DNA of 64,000 bases from Cohnella herbarum (GCF_012849095.1 NZ_CP051680.1:3224001-3288000); one strand, 5' to 3'; shown: positions 6,886-15,388, counted from the stretch's first letter. Made by a program: numbers and translations. The notes: a model not told the origin generated them from the sequence alone.

Positions 6886-8151
6886 ATGGCTGTTAATAAC
6901 GTAGTAGTCAAATGTGATGTGTGTGAAGCTAAAGTTTTGATAAAATTCCAAGTGGGAATATTAGATCAATATCCTGTATATTATTCTTGTCCCTCCTGCT
7001 CCACAAATATATACGGAAATATCTTGATAATTCGTAAGGAAAATAGGCTGGATTTTCAATTGCATAATGCTACATATGAAGGTGGAATGGATGGGGAATA
7101 TATTTTAGTCCTTTCAGGCGAATTCCCTTCATTCAAAATGCTTCCATTTACAAAGGAAACCCTTATGATAACCAGTTTTTCTCCGTTCATTCGATACTCG
7201 CCTCATAGCGGTCAAGCAAAACACGCTTATGATGTTTTAGTCCAATTATTACCTTCCTTTATCGACGATGAGTGGAAAAAGATTGAAAGAATTGCCAACC
7301 TATATTTTAATGATAAAGAAACCTATTTAGAAAGTGAAATTGAAAAGCTAAGAAAAAGCCCAAGAATAGATATGAGTCCCTATGAAAAAGATTCAAGCGT
7401 TAGCAAACTGGTTACCACAATGTTTAGATCGATGTCTTCAAACAATCCTTTACAAAACATCACTACCACTGACTTAGATCAGCGATTATCAGTCATTAAA
7501 CAAACCAATTTGAATTCGTATGAAGAACTTATTCAAGTTTTTTCTATAGAAGATTTGTTATATATACAAAAAGAATTGTTTTCAGTTTTTAATGAATTCA
7601 CTAACCATTATCGATATTTATCCCCTGTAGTGTATTTGGAAGGAATGGGAAGACACCTTTCAGAATTAGAAAATCACGAAGGTTTAAACACTGTATCCTT
7701 TGATCGCTTAGATCGGTTGTATCAAAATATGTACGAAACCTTATTAAGTAATTCCACCATTTCCATCATGTTGGATAACTTAATAGTAAGAGGGTCAATC
7801 AATTGTATGAACCCTTCTATAAATCGGGGAAGGAATGTAGCAGGAAATTTACAAGATTATATATCTTTAACCAAGGGTCAAAAACTAAATTACTTATCAG
7901 ATAACGACAATGTCATTTCCCATGTTTTTGCTGGTCCACTTAGCAATGATTTAAGAAATCCTATTGGTCATAATAGTTATTCGTATGATCCAAATACTCA
8001 ATTAATCACTTTCCGTTCAAACCGTAATAGTCAGCCTACAAGAAGAATGTATTTAATTGAATTTGCCGATAAGTGTTTTCAAGCAATGAAAATTAACCTT
8101 ATGCTCTGGGATCTTACAGTTCTTATCAAAAAACTTATTGAAGAGGAATAA
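6886..8151 (+). CDS. Zinc-ribbon plus HEPN-like protein (candidate toxin/effector)
   Basis: A 421-residue protein. The N-terminus is a zinc ribbon: CDVC (Cys10, Cys13) and CPSC (Cys35, Cys38). A long helical middle follows (~residues 130-300). Near the C-terminus is LRNPIGHNSYSYD, in which Arg357 and His362 fit the R-x4-6-H motif of HEPN ribonucleases, usually followed as here by a polar beta segment (TQLITFRSN). HEPN domains are common in toxin-antitoxin and phage-defence systems. Ribosome site GAGGTG precedes ATG 6886. It is co-directional with the Mrr-like gene, and a terminator follows at 8166. RNase activity is inferred from the motif alone. Confidence 0.6.
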   Translation: MAVNNVVVKCDVCEAKVLIKFQVGILDQYPVYYSCPSCSTNIYGNILIIRKENRLDFQLHNATYEGGMDGEYILVLSGEFPSFKMLPFTKETLMITSFSPFIRYSPHSGQAKHAYDVLVQLLPSFIDDEWKKIERIANLYFNDKETYLESEIEKLRKSPRIDMSPYEKDSSVSKLVTTMFRSMSSNNPLQNITTTDLDQRLSVIKQTNLNSYEELIQVFSIEDLLYIQKELFSVFNEFTNHYRYLSPVVYLEGMGRHLSELENHEGLNTVSFDRLDRLYQNMYETLLSNSTISIMLDNLIVRGSINCMNPSINRGRNVAGNLQDYISLTKGQKLNYLSDNDNVISHVFAGPLSNDLRNPIGHNSYSYDPNTQLITFRSNRNSQPTRRMYLIEFADKCFQAMKINLMLWDLTVLIKKLIEEE

Positions 8152-8165
8152 TAAATTAAAACCAC

Positions 8166-8201
8166 GAAAAACCGTCCTCCAAAGAAAAGACGGTTTTTTT
8201 T
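8166..8201 (+). terminator. Rho-independent terminator
   Basis: AAAAACCGTC (8167-8176) pairs with GACGGTTTTT (from 8189), followed by a T-run, 15 bases after the HEPN-like gene stop. Confidence 0.85.
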
Positions 8202-8312
8202 ATTATCTATAGCATCTAATATAAATACGAAAACTTCAATTGTCGCCCTTATTTATTAGATTATCTAAAAGCATCTTTGTGGATGTTGAGTCGGAGTTTG
8301 AAATCTCATGCT

Positions 8313-8990
8313 TTATTGCCTTGTGTTGCACTGTCCTATAATATTTTTATCAAGAAATCTATCACAATGTGGGGTGCGTGTGCCGTTATAATAACTCTGT
8401 GTTATACTTTCTGCCTTTATTATGTAAGTGATTGATTGAGTTCCAATAAACTCAGACTGATTTGACATCTCTTCGATTGTACTTGTTGCGGCATCCACTG
8501 CTTGTTCTAGATATGGGATTTCATCTTGTACAAATTTCGTGCGATATATCTCCCTTGCCCTATCTTCTTGGTGACCAATGACTGCTTGGATACCAGAAGT
8601 GGTTTGGAATTGTTCGTTTATGCTATAAATGAAAAGCTCATTAGATTCAGGGTCTTTACCACAAATAATTGCTTTAGTGGCTCCTCTGGTATCATCGTTA
8701 TTATATCTCTGAAAAATTTGACGATGATTATAAAGCACTTCTCTGCAACAGTTTATAATTTCAGAAATAGACGATCTGCGTTTGTGTAACAAAACACTCC
8801 TAATCAAATCAATCGAATGGTTTGATGCCAACCCCGACACTGCCATAAAAACATTACTGTATATCTGAAATATTTTTCTTTTATTCACTGAAGCTAAATG
8901 CACAGTACCATCTTCACCTATAAAGCTTTCTTTTGTATCTGCTGAAAATACAATTGAATCATCTAATTTATAAGCAATCAATAGTGTCAT
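8313..8990 (-). CDS. Proteasome-fold Ntn-hydrolase-like protein
   Basis: A 225-residue protein starting Met-Thr-Leu-Leu-Ile-Ala-Tyr, so removal of Met would expose Thr1, as in proteasome beta and HslV-like hydrolases. SIVFSADTKES places Asp (about Thr+16) and a nearby Lys at the usual catalytic spacing; NKRKIFQI supplies the Lys33-like residue. FMAVSGLASNHSIDLIRSVL resembles the conserved beta strand and helix 1 of the fold. Such stand-alone proteins are usually peptidases or amidohydrolases, although none has a known role next to these genes. Ribosome site GAAGGAG precedes ATG 8990. The ~30 C-terminal residues are extra. No ATPase partner (HslU/ClpX type) is nearby. Confidence 0.6.
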   Translation of the reverse strand: MTLLIAYKLDDSIVFSADTKESFIGEDGTVHLASVNKRKIFQIYSNVFMAVSGLASNHSIDLIRSVLLHKRRSSISEIINCCREVLYNHRQIFQRYNNDDTRGATKAIICGKDPESNELFIYSINEQFQTTSGIQAVIGHQEDRAREIYRTKFVQDEIPYLEQAVDAATSTIEEMSNQSEFIGTQSITYIIKAESITQSYYNGTRTPHCDRFLDKNIIGQCNTRQ

Positions 8991-9080
8991 AAGAACTCCT
9001 TCTATTCCGAAATATTTGGATTTACTAATTCATGAATTCCATAACATCTGTGTTTGCTCCCTACTAAGCATTCGGTAGTC

Positions 9081-9575
9081 TCACGTCAATGTATAAATCG
9101 ACCATATCACTTTATCCGTCTTCCTACTTGGATGACTAGGAATATTATTGCCTGTAGTTCCTAAACATCTTAGTTTGCTTCGATGTTGTAAAAGTAGTTC
9201 TTTGGTTTTAGGAAAGTTCCGAATTTTACCTCCATCGACTCCCCAGCCTACCAAAATAATATCAGACAAGTAAAAAGCTTCTTTTAAAAATTCTACATTA
9301 TCTTCATCCTCTAATTTCTCATGTTTACTCAGCAAACTCGGAGATTTACTTTTAATAGGAATTAGATTCACAACGATAAGAGAACCAAATCTATTATTCT
9401 CAGCTTGCACGGTTATGTTAAATACATTGTTAACTGTCTTATCATTCATTAAAGATGTGGCATCGTTGGGGTTATATAATAAGCTTGTGACAATTGGTTT
9501 TTTTTCATCCCATGTTTTGATTAAGTAATAACGCTTTTTACCAGTAACATCATGTATCGCTTTTGCGTTAATCAC
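9081..9575 (-). CDS. DUF1643 protein
   Basis: A protein of at least 164 residues with the DUF1643 pattern: RYYLIKTWDEKKPIVTSLLY, NPNDATSLMNDKTVNNVFNI, FGSLIVVNLIPIKSKSP, then SDIILVGWG and a C-terminal RCLGTTGNNIPSHPSRK. The family is small, of unknown function, and often carried on mobile DNA. The GTG at 9575 has no good ribosome site. The frame stays open ~45 bases upstream, where AAGGCGGG could serve an unusual start, so the N-terminus is uncertain. It lies just downstream of the DUF429-like remnant on the same strand. Confidence 0.6.
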   Translation of the reverse strand: MINAKAIHDVTGKKRYYLIKTWDEKKPIVTSLLYNPNDATSLMNDKTVNNVFNITVQAENNRFGSLIVVNLIPIKSKSPSLLSKHEKLEDEDNVEFLKEAFYLSDIILVGWGVDGGKIRNFPKTKELLLQHRSKLRCLGTTGNNIPSHPSRKTDKVIWSIYTLT

Positions 9576-9628
9576 GGAAGTATCTCTTAAATCAAACTTT
9601 AATGGATCTAAATCATGATTCAGAATAA

Positions 9629-9950
9629 TTATCCCGCCTTAAAAGTATCTAAGAATCTGTACTTGATCAAAATCAGTTTCATGAAATGTAAAAAGAGCCA
9701 CCCTGGACTCTCTGCGTAAAATAGAAGTACAACCAACCACCCTACGCAAGAGAGAAAAGGCAACGTATAATTTAGCATAAGAAACTCATTGGAACAATCG
9801 ATTGGATGAGTGAAAACTTCCACTGTATTTCTCCAAGCCTGTGCTTCATCACATTCCATTCCAGAACCTTTATCAATTATTCCGCAACACCAAGTATTAT
9901 TTTCTCCTGCAACATCAATTCCTAAATAAACAGATCTGGCTCCTCCTTAT
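9629..9950 (-). pseudogene. DUF429-like gene, truncated
   Basis: The minus strand starts YLGIDVAGENNTWCCGIIDK, the typical first strand and Asp-containing loop of DUF429 proteins (predicted RNase H-fold nucleases), then continues ECDEAQAWRNTVEVFTHPID and a hydrophobic stretch ending at the 9629 stop. AAGGAGG lies at the right place upstream, but no standard start codon aligns with the frame. The length is about 100 residues against roughly 250 for the family, so I read it as decayed. Confidence 0.45.
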
Positions 9951-10053
9951 CCATGTTTTTCACAGAATTCCCGAAAAGACACATTTCTTCAATGATACTT
10001 CTCTGAGTTCGACAATTAACAAGAGACCTGAGTACTTTTGCCATAATGAATAT

Positions 10054-11178
10054 TCACTCGAAATTCATCTCTTCCTTGTTCTTAATTTCAGATGCCGATT
10101 TATAATTTCCAGAAGCATTTATTTGTTCAAATCTAATATCTTTTTTGTATTCTGCACTAAGCTCTTTTGCAGTTTTAAATAATTCTTTTGACTTTTCATA
10201 TTCTTTAGCCGTATAACAAATCAGCACAAAAAAACCAAAATCAACATCTTCCACTATAAGATAAGTTGGTAACTGATATTTAATTCCATCTTGATATCTT
10301 TGATGCTTGCCCAGCTTTAATTCTATTAACGCTCTTTTATTTTTTCCAATGGAAAAATAAAAATCAACACATCCTCTTCCAAGATCCACTTCTGAATTTA
10401 CTAATATATCTGAATCTTTGAAGAATAACTTAGCAATTATTTGAAACAATCTTTGCACTTTTTTTTCATTTACTCCACCTTCAGATGTATTCAGTAACTC
10501 AAAGCCTTTTTGATGTTCTATAGCGTATTTAAAATATTTCACCATTTCAATTACAACTTCGTTGAATTCATTACTATTATATTTTTTCACTTCATCCAAT
10601 GAATGAGCAGTAAAGTTATCTTTGATAACCCTATACTCAGCCTTTATATCCTCAGGCATGAGTTCTTCATAACAATCTAAATCAACATTCAAAAATTTTG
10701 TCACTATTTCAGGCTGATTTTTGTAAATATCAAATAACTCGCCAACATCAAGAAAGTCAATATCTTCAAATATAATACCAATTACATCATAAGGTGTTTG
10801 GATATTTCTAAGAATTTTCAATGTATCATCATCAAATTTTCTAATTATATTCTCACTTAAATGCTTGGAGATAATATCCTCTAAGTTAAAACCATCATCA
10901 GATGAATCGTAAACAAAATAAAGTACATTGTATAACACATACTCATAAAATGGACTTAAATCATGGGGAAATCTATCTCGTATATAATGATGTAATGTTT
11001 TTAAGTCTTGCATCGCAGAAATTTGATCTTCTTGTTTATGTTCAGGAAATACAGTAGCGTATATATCTTCAAAATCAAGATTACCCCCAATATCCATAAA
11101 AAATGAATAAATATCGTCTAGCAAATAATTAATAATTTTAATAAACTCTTTAGGATACTCTTTATCTAAATTTATCAT
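10054..11178 (-). CDS. Large helical protein with C-terminal PD-(D/E)XK nuclease domain
   Basis: A 374-residue, AT-rich gene. Residues 1-230 are helical, with no recognised domain. The C-terminal ~110 residues contain a nuclease core: LGRGCVDFYFSIGKNKRALI then ELKLG. Asp272, Glu286 and Lys288 fit the D-x(n)-E-x-K arrangement of PD-(D/E)XK enzymes, and QRYQDGIKYQLPTYL supplies the following conserved Gln-bearing helix. ATG 11178 is chosen because GAAAGGAG lies upstream; the longer frame starts with an unsupported TTG. The fold is common in restriction and abortive-infection proteins. A defence role is inferred from fold and island setting. Confidence 0.55.
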   Translation of the reverse strand: MINLDKEYPKEFIKIINYLLDDIYSFFMDIGGNLDFEDIYATVFPEHKQEDQISAMQDLKTLHHYIRDRFPHDLSPFYEYVLYNVLYFVYDSSDDGFNLEDIISKHLSENIIRKFDDDTLKILRNIQTPYDVIGIIFEDIDFLDVGELFDIYKNQPEIVTKFLNVDLDCYEELMPEDIKAEYRVIKDNFTAHSLDEVKKYNSNEFNEVVIEMVKYFKYAIEHQKGFELLNTSEGGVNEKKVQRLFQIIAKLFFKDSDILVNSEVDLGRGCVDFYFSIGKNKRALIELKLGKHQRYQDGIKYQLPTYLIVEDVDFGFFVLICYTAKEYEKSKELFKTAKELSAEYKKDIRFEQINASGNYKSASEIKNKEEMNFE

Positions 11179-11346
11179 ACCATTTGGAACTCCTTTCAAT
11201 GACAAAATAGTGTTTAACAATAAAGAGCCTTAACCCGTTTGTTAATGCTTCTTTTTTTTAGACAAATAGTTATATATACCTATTAGCTTAGCTGAATGAG
11301 ACAGATAAATTCTGAAAAGGCATGTTTTCAGATATGGTACCTTACT

Positions 11347-11907
11347 TCATTGCTTTATAGTTCCTAACAACGATCGAAAATCGTTCTCCAATGATTCCTT
11401 CAACTCGGGTACTTTTCTCTTTATTTTGTTCCACCCTTCTAAACGACTACTGAATGTTTGTTTTTTTATTTCTTCATCCATGATGTCAACAATATTGTGA
11501 TCCGCATTATAACTTAATTCAAAATAACCATTATGTATATTCATAACAACTTCTTCGATTAGCATCGAAACTTTGGAATCGAAATAAATTCTTCGTTCCT
11601 CAAAAAAATACTTAAGATCAATAATTAAGGGGATTGCCTCATCTGCTTTTTGGCTAGTGGGATTAGAGCATAAATCCTCCATAATGCGAACTACACGTAC
11701 TAGCCTTGCATATAACTCTTTAATCACGTCGGCACGTTCATTATGGAGCTTAGTGAATGTAATTTGATGTTGATTTGCTGAAATAACCAATTCAGATTTA
11801 AATCGCTCGACATCCCTATTGATAAGATTACTGATTAGCACTTTTCCCAAGTAAACAATTGCCCCAATAATAAAAGCGGAACTAGTGAAAAACTTTAAAT
11901 ATTCCAT
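11347..11907 (-). CDS. Membrane-anchored helical protein of unknown function
   Basis: A 186-residue protein with one membrane segment (about residues 6-26, SSAFIIGAIVYLGKVLI) and then a charged, helical, coiled-coil-like body with KLHNERADVIKELYARLVRV. I recall similar short-anchor proteins from many genomes without a function. ATG 11907 follows GGAGGGG at a good distance; the longer TTG start is unlikely. It is co-directional with the nuclease gene at 10054 and the DUF4238 gene at 12028, with 100-170-base gaps, so any operon is loose. Confidence 0.6.
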   Translation of the reverse strand: MEYLKFFTSSAFIIGAIVYLGKVLISNLINRDVERFKSELVISANQHQITFTKLHNERADVIKELYARLVRVVRIMEDLCSNPTSQKADEAIPLIIDLKYFFEERRIYFDSKVSMLIEEVVMNIHNGYFELSYNADHNIVDIMDEEIKKQTFSSRLEGWNKIKRKVPELKESLENDFRSLLGTIKQ

Positions 11908-12027
11908 AAATAGCCCCTCCAACAACTAGAACTAAGATATACAATGTGAAATCGAGATCATTATTCCTCGCCATACTACTTGATAAATTCAATAGAATCC
12001 TATATTTCGGATCCAAATGTAGCCCTC

Positions 12028-12989
12028 TCATTCTGATTCACTCTTTTCAAAAATCATTAGCTTGAAATCAGCAACGTTTCCTATAGTATGGTCTCGCTTG
12101 AACCATACGAAATCATTCTCTTTCGAGTAGATAAATCGATCAGCGTACATTCCCGTGTAACTATTTAAAATAGCCAAGTTTCGCTTTGACGATATAACGA
12201 TACTGGGTGGAAGCATTTCGAACCGACCTAGTAGCATTATCCGACTACTCAGTGGGATACTGACTTCAGTCTCCCTGAGCCCATGACCAGGAGATGACCA
12301 AATCCCTCGTTCTTTTTGCGTTGTCCAATGAAGACTCACTGGATTATCCGAACATATAAAGTCACCTACCTCGGGCGGTACATAGGCAACTGTCCAGTTT
12401 CTATCACCCAGAATAGGAATGATGACATCTATTGCTGTCAACAGATTATTGACATGTGTATTATTGTCGAAAGATATTGTGTAATTTTCCTCAAAGATAA
12501 ACTTTCTTAGGTCTTCATAAGAAACTTTATCGTCGTCCTCAACTCCATTTTCTTTCATTCTTAGCTTAATTGATTCGAACCTCTCAGGTGTTGCCAACAT
12601 CATTTGTGACATTCTTTTAGCGATATCTACCATTGGCTTCTTATAGACTTTTCTTCTAGCTGGTGTCCTCTCAGCCAACAGGGATATGTAATTAATCAGC
12701 CAGTTATAGTCTTCCACTCCGTCTGGAATTTCATGGCTATTACATACCTCTTTTATTATAGGGGCAACATTGTCTTCTACATAAGCGAATACATCTTCAA
12801 TTGCATCAGGCTTTGTGTCAGGTAAATCCACACTATAAGATGTTTTTGATATCCTACACTCCTTGGAACAGCCTCCCACTGCTTCCCACTCAATTGGTCA
12901 AAAACCCACAATGGGCTCTCCATTTTCTCGTCCTTTGTGAACAACCCAAGATGAAATGCAGGAACGAAGTGATGATTTTTCTTAGTCAA
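12028..12989 (-). pseudogene. DUF4238 protein, split by a frameshift
   Basis: TTG 12989 (ribosome site AAGGAAGG) begins MTKKNHHFVPAFHLGLF, the diagnostic N-terminus of DUF4238 proteins, then WVFDQLSGKQWEAVPRSVGY. At an A5 run near 12847 the frame ends early; adding one A restores GYQKTSYSVDLPDTKPDAIE and continues to the 12028 stop. The second part has the family's FICSDNPVSLHW and ISLSSRIMLLG-like segments. Total ~320 residues, normal for the family. This could be a true mutation, a phase-variable homopolymer, or a sequencing error. DUF4238 genes are often found on mobile islands. Confidence 0.75.
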
Positions 12990-13199
12990 AAAAAGAACCT
13001 TCCTTCTTAGCCATATGAAATTAAGAGTGTTTTCTCTTAACACGGTTTAATTATATAAATATTCCATTACAGGATAAATGTACATACTCACGTTCGGATT
13101 CCCCCTTAGTCAAGATTGTTTCCAATCGCCCTGTCATATTTTGATTATAACACAACAAAATATTACAATTTTCTAAAACGTAGTAAGATAGACCTTTCC

Positions 13200-14859
13200 C
13201 ATGACTTATGCAGTTCGGCCCATAAAATGGAATATAAAAAACGTCTGAGTAGATTTCAGAAAACACTTGACATTTCGGGGTTGCCTAAATAATCGCAGAG
13301 AATACCTTTTTTACAAGGTATATCCTACAAGATTATAGGTGATCGGCTTGAAACAAAATCTTGAACAGCCTCGCTTTCGTAAGCTCTCACAAGGAGAATG
13401 CGCGGGAGCGCCCATCTTACGTTCGCTCTGGGATCGATTCGATTTTTCTCTCTTGTTGACGCAATCGGGTATATTCAAGCGTAGCGGCGCTCCGGCATGG
13501 ATGCTCTGCTTTATGTATGCGATCGGCCTGCTTTCCGGATGTACGTCCGTTGTGCAAATGAGCGACCTTGTTCGTAAAGATGCGCTTCTCGAACTCATGT
13601 TCAAGCCATTTGCGCTTGCACAATATACGTTTAGCCGATTTTTCACAACGCCATTCGCTTGGCGGACATTTGGAAAGAAGCGCGTGGCGAGGTTGCAAGC
13701 CGACAACGAAACGGCTCTACAAGAGGGCGATGTCGTCAACCTGGATGATACGCACAGCGCCCATCCGTACGCTAAGAAACTGCCGTTCCTATGTTGGCTT
13801 CGAGATTCCTCGACGAAGACCTATAGTTGGTGCATGAGCCTCGTCGTTGTGCAGGCGGTTCTACGGAGCGGTTTGGAATATCCGCTCTATTACAGCGTGT
13901 GGCACAAAGTGGAGGGAGACGAAGTGTCCGTCAGCAAGTTTGACCTAGCTAGGCAGATGCTGCTAATGCTTCGTGAATCCGTGTCCTGCCGATTGTGGGT
14001 CGCGATGGACCGTTGGTATTTGTGTAAAGACTTCTTTGTCTTTTTGCAGAATCATTCCTATGACTGGGTGACAAAGGCCAAGCGCAATACCGCCTTATTT
14101 CGTAAGATCGCAGAACCTGGGCGGCGCGAGCGGTTTGTCCCCGTTTCTGCGCGGCAACTGATCCGCGAAGCCTATAAGTGTCTTGCTGCGACAGGCCATG
14201 GATTGTCAGCAATCGCATTAACGGATATCCATATGAAGCTCCCCCACGTCACGGTCAGAAGAAGAGGGCAACCCGTTACCAAAGATCGGCTCGTTCCAAT
14301 TGCAGCCATTGTCGCTACGCGACTGAAAGAGGATGAAGAAGCTCTTATCGAGAGCAACGACAGTGACGATCCGGCCACCTACAAAGGAGCCTACTTGATC
14401 ACTAGTAACCGATATGACGCACCCGATGAGGCGCTTAAGGTCTACGGGAAACGTTGGCGGATAGAGGTGTTCTTTCGCGCCGCCAAACAGGAGCTCGGCT
14501 TCGAACAATGTCACTCTACATCTGAGTCGCACCAACACGCCCACATGGAATTGTTGTTTGCTACAGAGACGCTGCTCGCTTATACGTTGTGGCAAATAAA
14601 CAAAGAAAAAACGAGTGATGATGAAGGCTGCACCCACGGCGAAATGGTCCGCGGCCTCTTCCACACTCGTTGCCAGATTAGCCGAACAAACCGCAAGGGC
14701 ATCCAGCGAATCTACGTCGATTTTGACATAGAGGCTTATCGATTTGCAAGCATTATTTCCGCTTATTGGCCCAAGTCTATTCTCATGACATGGTGGCCTG
14801 TTTCTTCGTCGGCTAATTCGCAAAATATCCAGTTATTTCAACGAACTGCATAAGTCATG
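13200..14859 (+). mobile_element. IS4-type insertion sequence
   Basis: The ends are 18-bp perfect inverted repeats: CATGACTTATGCAGTTCG (13200-13217) and its complement at 14842-14859. The element is ~1.66 kb with one intact transposase. It interrupts DUF3888 copy 3 on its right side, but the left flank is not the rest of that gene, and the two flanks share no target duplication. A deletion or recombination therefore occurred next to or through the IS. Confidence 0.85.
13339..14853 (+). CDS. IS4-family DDE transposase
   Basis: A 504-residue DDE transposase (start may be internal). First Asp in VVNLDDTHSAHPYAKKLPFL. Second Asp in WVAMDRWYLCKDFFVFLQ. The C-terminal Glu lies in YGKRWRIEVFFRAAKQELG, the Y-x(2)-R-x(3)-E-x(6)-K signature of IS4-type enzymes. 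FEQCHSTSESHQHAHMELLF is typical of the group. GC content and codon use are closer to the host than to the surrounding AT-rich island, so it arrived separately. It appears intact and could be active. The exact subgroup was not determined. Confidence 0.85.
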   Translation: MIGLKQNLEQPRFRKLSQGECAGAPILRSLWDRFDFSLLLTQSGIFKRSGAPAWMLCFMYAIGLLSGCTSVVQMSDLVRKDALLELMFKPFALAQYTFSRFFTTPFAWRTFGKKRVARLQADNETALQEGDVVNLDDTHSAHPYAKKLPFLCWLRDSSTKTYSWCMSLVVVQAVLRSGLEYPLYYSVWHKVEGDEVSVSKFDLARQMLLMLRESVSCRLWVAMDRWYLCKDFFVFLQNHSYDWVTKAKRNTALFRKIAEPGRRERFVPVSARQLIREAYKCLAATGHGLSAIALTDIHMKLPHVTVRRRGQPVTKDRLVPIAAIVATRLKEDEEALIESNDSDDPATYKGAYLITSNRYDAPDEALKVYGKRWRIEVFFRAAKQELGFEQCHSTSESHQHAHMELLFATETLLAYTLWQINKEKTSDDEGCTHGEMVRGLFHTRCQISRTNRKGIQRIYVDFDIEAYRFASIISAYWPKSILMTWWPVSSSANSQNIQLFQRTA

Positions 14860-15192
14860 TTTCATGATTTCCACTCCAGATTCAGGTATATCAGACAAAA
14901 TAAATTGGATTCTATCGTATGAAGGCGCATGATGTCCTTCGTAGTTTAAAGCACTTACAGTAACCATATGTCTTAGATGATCACCGTTCATCCTTTCAAT
15001 ATGTATCTGCGGACACAAAATAAATTTTTGATACTCTTTTCCAAGATAGGGAAGATATCGTCCGTATAAAGTTTTCTCTAGAAGTTCTTCTCTTGATGTT
15101 GTATTAACTGAATTTAGGGGATCCGAATAAGCAATTACTGGATTGGGTTCTAAGAATAATAACAAAGTGAACAGGGCTTGCAACATTCGCAT
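14833..15192 (-). pseudogene. DUF3888-like exported protein, copy 3 (3' end replaced by IS)
   Basis: This copy keeps the true N-terminus: ATG 15192 after GAGGTG, a signal peptide (about residues 1-22, ending VIA-YS), then SREELLEKTLYGRYLPYLGK and CPQIHIERMNGDHLRHM. It loses the last ~20 residues: after EIMK the frame enters the IS terminal repeat, which encodes HDLCSSLK and the stop. It could still make a 119-residue secreted protein with a foreign tail. DUF3888 assignment is from memory. The right box of a cassette-site repeat (15283-15298) lies upstream. Confidence 0.65.
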
Positions 15193-15282
15193 ATCATCAC
15201 CTCAAGATAAGTTTTTCTTGAGAAGTATTATTTCATTCTAACTTCTTGTTCTTAGCTAAAGTCAGTCCATCAATCCGCCACG

Positions 15283-15298
15283 CTAACCTGCCCGTTAG
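15283..15298 (-). repeat. Partial cassette-site S5 (right box)
   Basis: CTAACCTGCCCGTTAG: 5-bp inverted arms (CTAAC/GTTAG) around a 6-base spacer, the form expected of a tyrosine-recombinase core site. It equals the right box of S2 extended by the second arm. It precedes DUF3888 copy 3 as S1 precedes copy 1. The usual hairpin is not found next to it. Confidence 0.55.
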
Positions 15299-15333
15299 TT
15301 TAGTCAGATCTACATGTCCGGCCGTCTTCCAAC

Positions 15334-15388
15334 AAACAACATAATAAAAACCCATTCTCAGTGAGAATGGGTTTTTATTATGTTGTTT
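15334..15388 (-). terminator. Perfect 27-bp-arm palindrome after the WG-repeat gene
   Basis: Arms 15334-15360 and 15362-15388 are exact complements around a single G. The stem carries CCCATTCTCA/TGAGAATGGG at the tip and AT-rich outer parts. It ends at the WG gene stop codon and has T-rich sequence on either strand, so a bidirectional terminator is likely. The near-zero loop is unusual for a terminator. Confidence 0.6.

Noticed and set aside
10054..11220. The longer TTG start at 11220 for the nuclease-domain protein
   Set aside because: GAAAGGAG lies between it and ATG 11178, which is the better-supported start.
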